From: Vanilla planifolia
Taxonomy: Eukaryota; Streptophyta; Magnoliopsida; Asparagales; Orchidaceae
DNA: 64,000 nucleotides
Assembly (NCBI GenBank): GCA_023846275.1
Contig: CM043868.1
Location: 763,153-827,152, forward strand
Direction: 5' to 3'
Part shown: in pieces, positions 37,951 through 51,032 of the stretch
How positions within the stretch are numbered: position 1 is the first letter of the stretch
Layout of the letters: each line of letters starts with the position of its first letter
The notes under the pieces: generated by a model
The model's input: the letters and a program-made list of their open reading frames with translations, nothing else
Databases searched by the model: none
Told to the model about the DNA's origin: nothing
Made by a program: the position numbers and the translations under genes

Positions 37951-38085
37951 ACATACTTTTTGTTGTCTCCAATTGTTTAAACAAATAATTTAGGAAGATC
38001 CCAAAAGCTAAAATAAGATTTTTAATGGGATTAACTAGTTATTAGAGTTCAGAAGTTTCATTTGTTCATATATAATGTAAAGATC

Positions 38086-39200
38086 AAACTGGGGGGATAT
38101 AGAGAGGTAGTTATTCACCTAATGAACTACTTATATGACACTCATTTGGGTTACTTAAAAGGTCTTAGACATGTATGATGATGTACATTATCTTGAATGA
38201 TGTTTTCATGACACGCATAATTAAAATATGATGTAGTAGTATCTTGTACATAATGTAAAAGTTTTGTTAAAAGTGTATTAGTCATAATGAGGCTCATAGC
38301 TATACTAAGATTGACTTCTTTTCCTCTTATTAGTCTTTATTATCATTATTATTATATGGGTTAATTTTAGCTAACCCTTATTTATTACACATTTCAATTT
38401 ATTTTTCATATGTTCGTCAAGTCTTTTGCATCTAAACTTTATTTTAAGTCTAAAGATAAATTAACAAATTTATAAATATGTCTAGCTTTAAATTCATTAT
38501 AAGATATTCTTACATTAGTCTCACAATTTTATTAATACAAAATTTGGCTAAAAATTACTTCAAAAAGGCTTAAAATTTAGCTTTAGACTATTTCTACCAT
38601 TGTCTACCATCTTTGCCATCTACGACCATTAATGTCATCATTGGCAACTATTGCTACTATCCACAAAGAACATTTGTGGCCACCTCAATCGTTACCAAAC
38701 CTATAAACTCATTGATCCACTCAACCCACACCGACCCAACCACATGCATAAACCCAATCTAGGAACGTGCAAAACCCATCAACTTGTGCTAATTTGCCTT
38801 GAGATGTGTTGACCCAAAAATCAAACCTAAGGTGTCAATTGCCTTTCTGCCCACACCACATTGATCGCACTGCCAACCATCTTATTGTTTGCTAGATCAC
38901 TGCCCAAAAGGCATATGCCTATTTAGAAACTACTTATATCAATTAATTTTTAGATTTTCAAGGAACTTTTTTTTATATAATTCAAATTATTTTTTTGTAA
39001 TTTGTATTGAATTTTAGAACTCTAAAATATCTTTGAAAATTTTAAAATATATTACTTAATATTTCAAATGTCATTTTATATTTTTTTTATTAGCAGATTA
39101 CTATTATACCCTTGAGGTCTCTATAAATAGAGATGCTCACCATGTTGTACATAAGGAATTTTTGAATGAAATAATGAAGTACTGCTGCCAAGCTTGTTTG
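38086..39200 (+). repeat. Possible copia LTR with polypurine tract and TATA box
   Basis: AAACTGGGGGGATA (38,086-38,099) looks like a polypurine tract. About 1 kb downstream CTATAAATAGAG (39,121) looks like an LTR promoter box, followed by GGAATTTTTGAATGAAATAA, a common LTR transcript-start neighbourhood in plant copia elements. No partner LTR was found, so this is a guess from layout. Confidence 0.3.
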
Positions 39201-39799
39201 ATATGAGTATATTATGTATGATTAATCTTAGGTTTGATTTTGGAGGTAACCTGGGAGATGAGTGAGAGACTTAGAATGGGAAATCCCACCCTATCTAGTA
39301 TTTACAAGAGCATCAAATCATTATTGAAGTTCTTCTGCACTTTATCTCAACTTTTGAAAAATTTAATCATTGCATCCAACTTTCTTATTTGTGAATGTGA
39401 CCTTATGATTTCTTGTTCTAAAACCTCCACTTATGTGTACCATGTCACTTCACCATCAATATGAGTACTTTGAATATAGGTTGTTAAAAAAATTTTTTTT
39501 TTCTTAGGTTGGGATCCCTTATGTTAAAAATCAATACAAGTTCTTAGCTTCTAACGAAAGTCTTACTTGCCCAACGATCCTAAGATTTCCAACTCTAAGC
39601 CTATAACACCTTTGGATATGCTCTTATATGGATATATTTCTTGAACCTAAGTACTTTTTAATTATCTATGAGCTAAAAAGTGGTTTTAGTTTATCATCCT
39701 ACTTCAAAATACTGTTAAGTTTTCAAAATTTTCTACTATATGATAACTATGATCACAAAAGTATAATTTTCTTAACACTTATATATGTTCTTTGTCATC
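39201..39799. other. Non-coding stretch
   Basis: An open frame of 76 codons starts at 39,234, but it matches nothing I recognise and lacks coding-like composition. Confidence 0.3.
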
Positions 39800-41040
39800 A
39801 TAAGATCATCCACATCTAATAAGAACATAGTATTTATACAATGCAATTTCAACTTAACATATGCTCTTAGGTTTCATATTCTTCATATGAATATGATAAC
39901 CATATCATATTGGTTTGAAGAGTTTTAGGATTATATTGAATTATTATTCTTAAGTTATAGTTAATTCATACAAGTAATTCGACACATCATATTTGTACAA
40001 ATCTTTTCAAATTTACTATTATGCTATGCTTATATGAATTAAAGTCATAAAATTCAAGTTTATATCTATACAATGACTTTTAGTTCAATTTTTTGCTTAA
40101 TCCTAACTAAGTGTTCATACATGTATGGTAAAACAAATCATTTTATATGATGAATATTTTTTCTTAGGACATAAAACTAAGAGCAATATCTTACAAAGTC
40201 AATAATAGATATTGTTGATGTATGATCATGCTATAATTTGTTTAACTCTTTAAAAAATAATAATTATACTAGTATGATGAGATATTCATACATATATGAC
40301 ATACAAATTAGCATATATTAGTTTTAGTCATAGATCAAATATTTTGATCATTTAAATATGAAAAGGATATCATTTCATACATTTAATGTGTAGTTTGTGC
40401 AAGGAGTTTTATATTCAATTGATTCAATTGCACAAATGATTCTTATAAACCTTAAAAAGATTTTTTTTATAAAAATACATGACTTCTAAGCCTTAACTTG
40501 TTGCTAAGAACCACTTCAATGCATAAAAATGATATAAATCTACCACATGAATGAGAAAGTCGAATGAAAATGTTAAATGCATTTTTATGTACCATAAAAT
40601 ATCAAGTGAAGTTTCGATAGTCTAATTATTGAAATACAATATGATTAGCTCCAAATATGTAACCACTTCACCAAGAGTTGATTTCTCATGGCTTTACGGT
40701 ATGGAAATTGAGTCACCTTCCTTTGGTAAAATCACTATATACCATCCTTGCATGTGAATTGCAAGTATGTTCTTCAATCTTCATGAACCTATATTGTGCA
40801 TCACATCTCACACAACATGCTAAATTACAAACTCTTGTCTTTGTTATCAGCAAACTACACAAAGTATGGGGACCCAAATTTCCAACTATTAATTTTTTCA
40901 AAACTGATTCTATAATAGAAAAATATGAAAGTAGAATTTTTTTAATTCAATCATGCAATCAATATGTTTTAGTAAAGAAGCAAACAACAAGAATGAAAAG
41001 TATCTAATCAAAATTCAACACAATGAAAACTTTCATTAAA
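39800..41040. repeat. Sire-type LTR fragment
   Basis: It contains the ACTAGTATGATGAGATATTC motif (40,269) and the block TATGTAACCACTTCACCAAG, then AGTTG and CTCATGGCTTTACG (40,655-40,700). That block parallels TGTGTAAGCACTCCACCAAA, then AGTTAG and GGCTTCATG at 11,850-11,890. Same orientation as the 9-12.8 kb LTR. Confidence 0.5.
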
Positions 41041-41553
41041 TGAGAGCTCCCCTCAATTCTAGCATTTCCACTTCTTCTATTTTTTGAAATTATTTAAAGG
41101 TTTTAAAAGTTCTAATGTGATCTTATTTTAGTAAGTCATTATAAAGAATATGAAGTAAATATAGTCATAACACTACTATATGAAAAGGAATTATCATCGA
41201 ACATAACACAACCACACAACCAATACATCTTGGTCATAATAGTGTAAATAACTATATAATTAATTTTTCTTTAATGACCTATCAAATATAACCATAAAAT
41301 CAATGATTGCTTCAATGATTAACACGTATTAATTTTGAGGTTGCTATTGAATTTTAGTTATTGACCTCTATAATTTAGTAAACCTTTAATCCATGAGTAT
41401 GAAGTGATATTGGAGATTAGCATCCAAGGTAGCCAATCTAGAGCCATGGTTTAGATCAACTAATGTGGCATTTGCAAAGTCACTAGAAGCACGATGAGGA
41501 ATTATAGTTGCTTCATCAATAGAGGAGAGACAGTTTCACAAATGGTTCAATTA

Positions 41554-42400
41554 CTAGTTAATCTTTAGATTGTGCAACCCCTTCAACTTTATGTAAATGT
41601 GCTTGAGCAAAATAATGAAACTGCTTCGTACACAATCTATATCAGCCTGGTTGCTATATTTATAGCTCAAGATTTTTAAAATGAGGCATACCAAACTTAA
41701 ACTTATCTTCTTCTTATATTTTACATTTTTAATTGTAGTAATCTTTTTCAAGTAAATCTCTCTTATATCCAAGGTTTCACCTCTCAAGCAATAACAAGTA
41801 GCCATGGATATCCAAGGGGTAATACTTTGTCTATCTCTCCCTCATTTGGTCTTATGGTACATGTTAAAAAGTATTGACCTATGTATGCTCTCAAGATTAA
41901 GTTCTTAACTTCTCAAATGAGACTTTGTAAAAGTATTAACTATAACTTGGTTAACATTATCCTAACTAAAAGTGACACTCTCATAAGTAAGCCATAAAGA
42001 TGGCTCAACACTAAGGATATCAAAGAAGCTATTGAGGTCACCCCTCAAGATTTCAAGATCCATCTTACATAAGAATGATTTTGTTGAACTATTGTTGTAT
42101 GTTATATTTAGATTGCAATAGAAATACTTAAATCATTTTACTATTAAATGGATTCATTACTTGCAAGATATCTACAAGATTGGTTTTACAAAAATAAGAT
42201 ATTCTAGGATCATTTACCATAAACCCTAACTCAACTAATATAGGTTTGGAATTATTAATACTACAATCCTTAACGATTTTGAATGCTACAATATTAGCCT
42301 TAGACCTAAATATGCTATCATCAAACTCGTAGCTCGTTAATGCCTAAATTTCTAAGTTTTTGTTTTCTTTGTTCAAGGCTTTTTGTTCATCATAACATAG
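41554..42400 (-). pseudogene. Env-like / plant-transposon-protein domain fossil
   Basis: On the minus strand, an N-terminal part near 42,150-42,370 (FDDSIFRSKANIVAFKIVKD, then LVDILQVMNPF) and a C-terminal part in 41,554-41,805 (CYCLRGETLDIREIYLKKI) resemble the domain annotated in plants as envelope-like or putative plant transposon protein. That domain is found downstream of pol in some Sire-lineage elements. It lies 3' of the minus-strand Sire pol fossil at 44.2-47 kb, which fits. The role of the protein is not established in plants. Broken. The family call is from remembered pattern, so moderate only. Confidence 0.4.
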
Positions 42401-44170
42401 ATATCACAATTAAATTTTCCTAACCAATTACTTATTTGATAAAAAAACACGTAGTGAACATAAGATTTGAACTAATTAAAGTACAAAGCTCTTTACCTTA
42501 CAATAATAGAGATGTGGAAATCCCAATGACAAATGACAAAGTTGAGAGGACTATATTAATTAATTGATGCTATTGGAACTCTTGAAACAATTAGATAATA
42601 CCACCTTTTAGAATATTGTTGATCTTGAGGTCATTAAATGATGATTCGTATTCCACACATGAGAAAGGTTACGAAGTAGTTAAGATTTTTCATATCTAGT
42701 TGAACTATATATACTTAGGTAGATCATCTTTATATGAACTAAGATATTATATTTGATGAATAAGATTACTACCTTAGAACTTTAAGATAAAAAATCACTT
42801 AACAAACTAATTGTACTTTGGTGAACACTAAATTGTACATTTTTGATTGAGTTAACTATTTTTACAAGTACATATGTATAAAATATTCATCATACAATTA
42901 CAAGCATTAAACTAGTTCTTATTTGATCACATTAAGCTATAGTTTCTGAGTGGTTTAAGTAGATCATACTAGTCAATTCATGGGACTTACTTATCTAATG
43001 ACAATAAATTGGAATGAATTATAAGAACATAGAGATTGTCCTTGTATGATGTGTTATGTCCTACTTGTAAAAACTGTTTAGCAATTCACTTCAGAATAAT
43101 TATGACAAGAATTATTCATACTTTTGTGATAGAAGATATCATACATGCACGAAAGGGATAATTTTGTAAATACTTTAATTGAAAACCTTTTAATTCAACC
43201 CTTCCTAATTCGATTTAGCAAATCAGTCATGGTTTTAGTTATTGACTTTTTATCTCTCCTATAATTTTCCAAACCAAAGGTCATATGCTAGGCATTTATT
43301 ACTTGTTGGGAAGGAAATAATCAATCTTGCTAGACCATAACTTTGTCCTTTATTCACATACATGTATATATAATTTCATTTATTATTGATTTACTTCTAT
43401 TAATTAAGTACCACTATAGTTTATTTCAAATAAGGTCCAAATAATGGAAAGATAAATATACAAAAAATAGGAAAATGAAAAAGAAAAAAGAGGAACAAGT
43501 ACACAAAAACACGAATAAAGAACATATGATCATATGCATATAGTAGTAGATAATGATGATTTATATATATATATATATGCACACACACACACGAAAATTT
43601 TAGATATTATTCTCTATTATAGTTCAATAAAACAATAGTAACCTGTTAGAATGCACACCGAGTATATTATTGTTATTTATCTAATTATTTCAACAATACT
43701 TATTTATGCTTCTTTTATTTAGATGTTTACTAACCAAATTTATCTATTAAGCTTTATTCTCATTACTTGTTCTAATTACATAACATTACATGCTACTAGT
43801 ATGTAGAAAGAAGCAAACTACAATGACTTTGGGATCAATAATGACACACCAAAACAAGTGATGTACATTTATATGATTTTAGGATATGTATACTTTTTTA
43901 TGTACTCCTTATACAAGTTAAACTTCTAAGTGGCATTATTACAATTTTAGTGCATTAGCAAGCAAGTATCTATTTAAAACAAATAAGGGCAAAAAAAAGT
44001 GAAATTGATGTAGTGTTATCATTCCTAGCCTAAATGTTTGATTGTCTTTAATTATGCATTTTGATCTATGATTAAGCTTATAATAGTTGTCCATTTTGAA
44101 CATCAGTAAAGTAATACAAATGAGGTATAAGCCCTACAACCTACATTATCTACATCACTCAATCATATTA
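42401..44170. other. Stretch with LTR-like motifs, no gene
   Basis: TATGATG/ATCATAC motifs near 42,890, 43,050 and 43,130, and a CTACTTGTAAAAACTGTTTA block near 43,065 that recalls 10,330, suggest a piece of the Sire-type LTR family. No coding region was recognised. Confidence 0.35.
43562..43594. repeat. Compound (TA)n(CA)n microsatellite
   Basis: About eight TA units run directly into about seven CA units. Confidence 0.9.
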
Positions 44171-45748
44171 ATTCATAAGGTAAGTTGTCCTTAGGATAAC
44201 AAATTTTTGAATTTCTTATTGCAATCAAAAACTTAAAATTAGCTTCAAGAGAGCTTCCTTAGAATTTTCTTGAAACTTAGAAAACAACCTTCAATGAACA
44301 CAATATTAGGTCTAATAATTATGAAATATAAAAGAGAACCAACTAATTTATGAAAATACTTTTGATCAATTAACTTGCCATGATCATCTTTATTTAGCTT
44401 TTGAGCTAAAAACAATTTGAGTGATAAAAATTCTCTTGATTTCTTGTTTGATTTACAATCCTAAAATGAAACTAAACTCTTCCACCATACTCATTTAAAA
44501 TTTTGCACTCATCACTTTGGCAAATTTATCAAACAAATGTTGGCTTGTCAAGATGATTCCATGAACATAAAATTTTACTAAAAGAATACCTTGAACTAAT
44601 TTCTTAATGAATATATTATTTTTAACATTCTCTTTCCTAAACTTCTTGTTAATCAAGTACTTGCTCAATCTATCATATCAAGTTTTAGGAGCTTCTTTCA
44701 AGGCATATAATTCCATTTTCAAACTAAATATTTTATTGACATTTTTATAATCCTCAAAACTAATGGGCTTCTCAATATAAAGCTCCTCTTTTATTATTTA
44801 ATTCAATAATGTACTCTTAAAATCCTTTTTAAATGGCATAAGCCTCTCACAACATTAAATTACAAAAAGTTTAGTAGCTTCCAAATCGGTTATGGGTGCA
44901 AAAGTCTCTTCAAAGTCTACTCTCTCAATGTGGTTATATCCTTTTGAAACTAGCATTACATTATTTTACATTGTGATTCAACTATCATTACGCTTATTTT
45001 TAACAACCAACTTGTTCGTATAATGGGATAATCCTTAGTATTTATATGAGTTGATATGCATCATTCCTTAGAAATTATTTCAATTTTTCTTATGTTGTAT
45101 TAAACAAAACTTATTTTCTAGAGCCTCTTCTCTAATCTTAGGTTCCCTTTTAGGCAAAAGTCTATGTTGGGTCATATTTTTCTTAGTGTAATCCAGTTTG
45201 TACTTTATTAGATGGATATCCAATTACTCTTCTAATTGGTCATTTGAATCTAACAAATCATTTGAGCCTTGATCATTATTTTGGTCATTCAAGGGTGCAT
45301 ATTTTAATGTAAGTTCCATAAATACTAAAATTTCAAAGTAGATTTGAATCATCAAATGTTACATGAAATGACTCTTCAACCATGAATGAATTCTTACAAA
45401 AGACTCTATATGATTTGCTAAGACTAGAATATCTGAGGAAAATACCTTCTTCAGATTTGGGAAAAGTTTCCTAGATTATCGTGTGTAATGATAAAGTATC
45501 TAGCACAAAAACTTGGAAGTAGGATAGGTTTCTTATTATTCCAAAGTAAATATGAAGTTTTCTTGATTACAGACGTAACAAAAATTCTATTTTGATTGTA
45601 GTATATATCGTTAACTGCTTTGGCTCAAAAGAATTTTGGTAAGAAAAACTCACAAAGCATGGTCCTAGCCATTTCTATCAAGCCTCAAATTTTTTTTTCA
45701 ACCACACCATTTTCTTGATGAATTTTAATGAAGAGAAAGTATGACTAA

Positions 45749-46421
45749 ATATATGTATCATTTTTTCTTAACTTAACTCTCACAAGATATCTTTAAGGTT
45801 GATTAATTTAGATTTCAATTTAATTTTTATAAATTACATAGACGACCAAAATTAGACTAATATTCTAAACAAAAAAAAATACCTACAATTTAATTCAAAA
45901 TGTATCTACTAGTGGCCTGTTACTCAAGCCAAGATGAGTTTCATGGATTTGATATTAACTACTCTTCATCTTTAACATCATCAATGAACCAAAACATTAG
46001 CAATCTAAGATTTAGAATTTTACTAAACAAAATTTATTAGAAATATTTTGGTTTGTTATCACCAAATAACTCACCATGTTTACGGGTCAACATTACAAAA
46101 TCATGCTTGTAAAAGTTCTTAACATCTCTTTGAAGGTCCTCTTCATCACTTATTTAGACAAAATATATCTAACCTTTATGATTATGTTAAAACTTCACAT
46201 AATTAGGTTATAATCATCAAAATTTCTTTGATCCTCCATGGGGTCTTTGGGATAACAACAATTACCATTTTATAATATAACAAAAGTAAACCATTAAAAG
46301 TAAAACGAACCTTGATTTTAAATATTCAATCTATCATATAACTATTTTTTCTTTTTATAATTGATTCAATTGTAGAAACACACATACACACACATATAAC
46401 TACTTTTTCTTAATATAATTG

Positions 46422-46496
<75 letters not shown>

Positions 46497-46515
46497 CATT
46501 TTTTCTTAACTTAAC
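45749..46515. mobile_element. Insert in the integrase relic, bounded by 29-bp direct repeats
   Basis: The 29-bp sequence ATATATGTATCATTTTTTCT…AACTTAAC occurs exactly at 45,749-45,777 and at 46,487-46,515. The two halves of the copia integrase lie just outside it, at the spacing expected once the insert is disregarded. The 709 bp between the repeats match no family I know. A (TA)n run abuts the right repeat, like a tail. The layout suggests insertion with a long target duplication, perhaps by target-primed reverse transcription. On the minus strand part of it (near 46,060-46,150) reads DEEDLQRDVKNFYKHDFVML, not recognised. Confidence 0.6.
46424..46492. repeat. (TA)n microsatellite, about 34 units
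   Basis: An uninterrupted TA run of about 69 bp. It lies between the AT-rich insert body and the right 29-bp repeat. A 35-40-bp phrase (ATAACTA.TTTTTCTT..ATAATTGATT) is duplicated just before it (46,337 and 46,395). Confidence 0.95.
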
Positions 46516-47100
46516 ACACAAATTCTCTTTTATGGTCACTTTGAATTCTTAGGATTTCTAATCATTTTGAATTTCTAAGTCTTTTAGCTATCCTTTTGAA
46601 ATTATCAAAGGTAACACTCTCTATAGCTAGAAATAAGATCCACATGAATCTTAAGTAGTCACATAGGATTACAAGTCTATAGTTCTTTCATGTAGATCAA
46701 TTAAATGGCATAGAAGTTACAACCTCTTTGGGCTTAAATAAGTACCTAGTTTGTTTACCTTTTTGTCATGAATTAAAGAGTAAACCAAGTATAAAATCTA
46801 AGGTAAGTAAACCATTAACTAGTTCTAGGTTAGTTGCCTTTTGAATAGTTTTCAAAAATTATGTGGCCAAGTCTTGTATGTGAAAGACTTGTTATTTCAA
46901 CATGACATAAGATAAACTTTGTCATCATTTGTATTTTTAAGGAAAATAACATGTTTATTATCATCTTAATATCCTTCAAAGATGTCTTTTTCATTTTCTT
47001 TGATGAGACAATAAGAAGAGAAAACAAGACATTCTAGCCTTTGTCACATAATTATCAAATGGTTAAAAGATTATTTCTAACACCATTTACAAAAAGTACT

Positions 47101-48330
47101 TTATAAAATTTGTTTAAGGTCTATCTATCTTGTCTACACCTTTGATCCTCTTCTTTGAATTCCTCTTAAGATTAAAACTTGATCTCTAGTGCAATAAAAC
47201 AACTTTAACCTCTAGTCATGTGTGTTAAACATGCATTTTCTAAGGACAATTTGGTTAAACTACTACATAAATATCTTTATTTACTAATAACAAAATGATG
47301 ATTTAAACATGATAGCCATATAAAAATCTTGGTAAGAGAAATGATGCTTTAATTTTGGTTAAACTAGTTCTAATATTGCATTTCTCAGAAACCATCTTTG
47401 ACCTCTCAAAGAACACATTCTTCAAAGGATTGATTCACAATTATTTGATTTTCTACTTCCTAGTCTAGCTTAAGAAAAAGTTGGGTTCATACAAAGGTTA
47501 TTGAGGGAGCCAAGGGACATCGATGGTAAGACACTAGAGGCCTTACACTAGACAGAATTAGAGGCATGGAAACTCATCAAATTTTCCTAGGGGAAAAACC
47601 AAATGAACCTCTGATCTAATCTTATGCTTAAGGGATGAATGGTTTTGTACCTTAGAAGTTGCATTACCTATATTAAGAAAAGCTAGACACAAAGGATAGT
47701 AAATGAGAAAATCAAGGCCCATATACCTCAAAAAGAGTCCTTTAATTGATACAAATCCTTTAAGGCACCAAGGAAGAAGGTAATATCCTCATCACTAGGC
47801 TTCTTTAAAACTCCTTAATTTAATCTTTCTAGTGTTAATTATTGTAGGACTATTAAGAAAGCATAAAATTTCATCAAGAACATTTAGAAAAATTTTGAAT
47901 AAAATCTATTCTTAATGGAAAATGATCAAATTCACTAGCATAAGTCAATAGTTGTAAAATAGATATATTGTACATTAAAGACAAACTATATACAAGCATA
48001 TGGTTATGTTTGAACAGACATGTGTATCATCTGTTTGCATGATATACCATTTGCTTTGAGCTAAGTATACTATATATGAATAATCATGTATCATCCATTT
48101 CTCTTAGGTTGATTTATGCTCAATTGACTTTAAATACATGCATTATGCATAGCAAGGGATGTACCATGTCAAACTTAAAATTTAGATTTTAAAATATTTT
48201 TAATGGATTTAAGTGTGATGTGTGAATGTATGCAAAATCTTTATTTTGAATTATTTTGAAAATGGTGAATGAAAATATTAAGTCATATAAGATCAATTTT
48301 AACAAATATTCTACTCACAAGGTTTTCATA
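47101..48330. other. Probable 5' part of the minus-strand Sire fossil
   Basis: By position this should hold protease and gag of the minus-strand Sire fossil, but I could not recognise those domains with confidence. Confidence 0.3.
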
Positions 48331-48487
48331 AATTGAACTTGTCCTTGGTGAATTGATGTCCTTTGTTGCAAGCTTCACCACCATGCCTTGACTTCATCAA
48401 TAGGTCTTTTACAAGATTTGTGTATCTTCTCACCAAGTATCTTGAACTCTTCTTCGTGTAAGCACATAAAAATACTTTTTCACTTAT

Positions 48488-48600
48488 GCTTAACTTGGGC
48501 TTCACTTTGCTTGAGTTCACTTGTGCTAACCTTGAGCCTCACTTTATTTGAACTTAACTTTGTGCTTTTCTTGACCTTCACTTTGCTTTATCTTATTTAA
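48488..48600. repeat. Short ~35-bp imperfect tandem repeat
   Basis: CTTGGGCTTCACTTTGCTTG, CTTGAGCCTCACTTTATTTG and CTTGACCTTCACTTTGCTTT follow at close, irregular spacing. On the minus strand this gives a Lys/Ser-rich repeated peptide (VKVKKS, VRLKVS, SEAQVKHK). It could be a gag relic or a minisatellite. Confidence 0.5.
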
Positions 48601-51032
48601 TGAATCTACAAATGAATCCCATATCTCATCTTAGATTACCTAGCTTTCTTAATGTTGCATTCACTAGATAACGTTGTTAGTAGCTCACTTAATTTATGCT
48701 ATTATTATCAAAATATAACCTTGAGCTATTAGGCACATGCGACTAATAAAATTGTTTCTTGTTTTTTATGACTTCATCGGTATCACTACGTTTGTTTTTA
48801 AAATCTCATTTTTCTTCAATGATAGAATGATTATTTGGATGACAATAAGTTCTTAAACATCATTTTGCTTTAATTTGTTTAGCTTTTATCTCAATATCTC
48901 AACATTAAATGAATATTCATTTGTGATGAAGTAGGTAAAAAAGGGAAATGGAAGATGGAGTAGAAGGAAGGTTGTCATTCCCTCCCTAGAAATAGATGGG
49001 AGAATATCTACTTGTTTCATTGAAGAAGGAAAAAAAGGATGTCTTTACAAATTTGCTTGCACCTAGAAAATAGTTCAAGAATGCATCCAAATCATTAACT
49101 AATTTTTTATTTCATCAAAAATCTTTAATTATATGAAAAATATCATGACATCTTAAAAGCTAATACTTTTATATTAATCCTAATAAAGTAATATTAATAA
49201 AAATAATCTTAAAATTTAATTCAAATAAAATACTAAGCATGATTAATTTAGATGATTTGCATAATAGATGAACATTCAAATGAAAAAAATATCCAAATGA
49301 ATTAAATTAATATTTAAATTTTATTTTATTATTATAAATAATTCTAAAATTAAAAACAAAATAAATAATCAGTGATAAATTTATAATTAAATTTAAATGA
49401 TTTAAGTAATAAATTTAAATAAAAATTTAAAAGGAAAAAAAACATTCAAATGATTTTAATTTTAAATTCAAATAAATATAGATTCTAAAATTTATTAATA
49501 ATTTCTTTGAAGAAAAATTTGTGAATGATATTTGCATTGTGTCAAGCTCTTAGACTTTAAAAAACCTCAATGACGTTTTGTTAAGAAAGAAAAAAATATT
49601 CATATTACTTAACAACTTAAGCTATTTATTAATTTTTTTAAAATTTTTACATTTACATTAATAAAGAAGAAATTAGAAGCCAAATCTTTTTCCTCAAAAA
49701 GATTTTTCCTAGCCCATTATCAAGTTCATTAGCCATTAATAATGCATATTTTATTTTTAATTTTATGAAATTATCTCATAGTCAATCATTAATTTTCAAT
49801 AATTTTAAAATATTCCAATCATTGGTAAGGTGATTATGCTAATTTAAATCATCTCAAAATCCACAAATTTTCATATATCACATGCATCAATAATGAATCT
49901 CAACATTAGCAAGCATCTAAGAACAAAACCTAACAATAACCTCTCTAGTAAAGGGGAAAATTAAACATGCATTATTTTTTATAAAATTTTATAAAGAAAT
50001 CAATCAAGAGATAATTAAAACATTCTTTTAGCAAATACCAATGTCCTGATTAAGACGCATTTAAATAAATTATCATTAAGCTTCATGGAAGGGAAAAAAT
50101 CATTCAAAGCATAATATGAATCCACTTTAAGTACAAGTATTTACTTAGATAGGTAGCTAATTAATTACTCTTAACTTGCTAAGTTTAATCATACAATATT
50201 GAAGTTCATACTACCTTAAGTTTTGAATAAAGGACTTCACCAAAAGTGAGTTTTTCTTCCTCTAAGTTTAGAGATATTTCTTCCTCTTCTTTCGTGTGGT
50301 AGCTCTTCCCCTTCATGTCTCAATTAAATGGCTAAGGTTAATTGGAAATTCATAATATACAATGGCTACAAACTATAATTCTTCTCTTATGCTACACTGT
50401 TAAGATTAAATTGTGATAGTTTAAAGGTCCAAATTTTTTTAACCCTATATGATTGACTCTAATCACACAATTTTTATACCCTTATATTTAGGGCACTTTA
50501 AGTTACAATGGTTCAAATCAAGAACAACTTAATTACAAACTTGATTTATTCCAGTCTCTACATCGTACTTGTACTATACCAACATTATGCTATATGATGA
50601 GCCAAATATGCTTTATTAACTAATAGCTACTTTTACAATTGCACTTGTATGATCTATTTAAACTAAAAAAATTAGTTTCATTATAATTTTATGATCCTTT
50701 AATCATTTGGTATGAAGAAAACTAAACTTAAGTGCTACATTAAAAATTAGTATCATATAGTACAAAGAAACTTCATGGACTTGTATGATAAGTCATGTTT
50801 AGACAGATAGTAATAGTTATATCGTTGGATCATCGAGATGATCCTGGTTCTATCCTCATCATCTTAATATGATGGTTTTAACATACTAATGTGATATACT
50901 GTCAAAACCTATAACAGTTAGTTGGAGTGTCTTGAAAATACATTATAGTCATTGAAACATTTCAATGACTCATGCATATAAATAAGGCAAGAAATAAACA
51001 AGATTAAATTAATAATGCATAGATAACTAATG
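48601..51032. other. AT-rich stretch, no gene
   Basis: No coding domain was seen. A purine-rich run lies at 48,920-49,045. TATGATA-type motifs near 50,600-50,900 suggest a Sire-type LTR fragment. Bases 49,140-50,000 are extremely AT-rich. Confidence 0.35.

Larger units (their letters stand above)
44171..47100 (-). mobile_element. Ty1/copia Sire-lineage pol fossil
   Basis: Read right to left on the minus strand: GAG-pre-integrase (LSHTRLGHIIFENYSKGN near 46,830-46,890); integrase start (IQSDHKREF near 46,530-46,555); integrase later part (QENGVVE near 45,690-45,715, MARTMLCEFFLPKFF near 45,620-45,680, then an EESFHVTFD-like end near 45,360); RT (LVSKGYNHIERVDFEETFAP near 44,880-44,945; KEELYIEKPI near 44,765-44,795); and an RT end and ILGL..KQ-like stretch near 44,440-44,560. 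The order is copia. Integrase is split by a 709-bp insert. Old, dozens of breaks. The env-like relic at 41.5-42.4 kb is probably its 3' part. Confidence 0.7.

Noticed and set aside
39234-39464. 76-codon plus-strand frame next to a possible LTR promoter
   Set aside because: No recognisable domain on either strand, and its position downstream of a guessed LTR is not enough.
40678-41007. 109-codon plus-strand open frame
   Set aside because: It lies in a Sire-type LTR fragment; the related block at 11,850-12,050 does not keep the frame.
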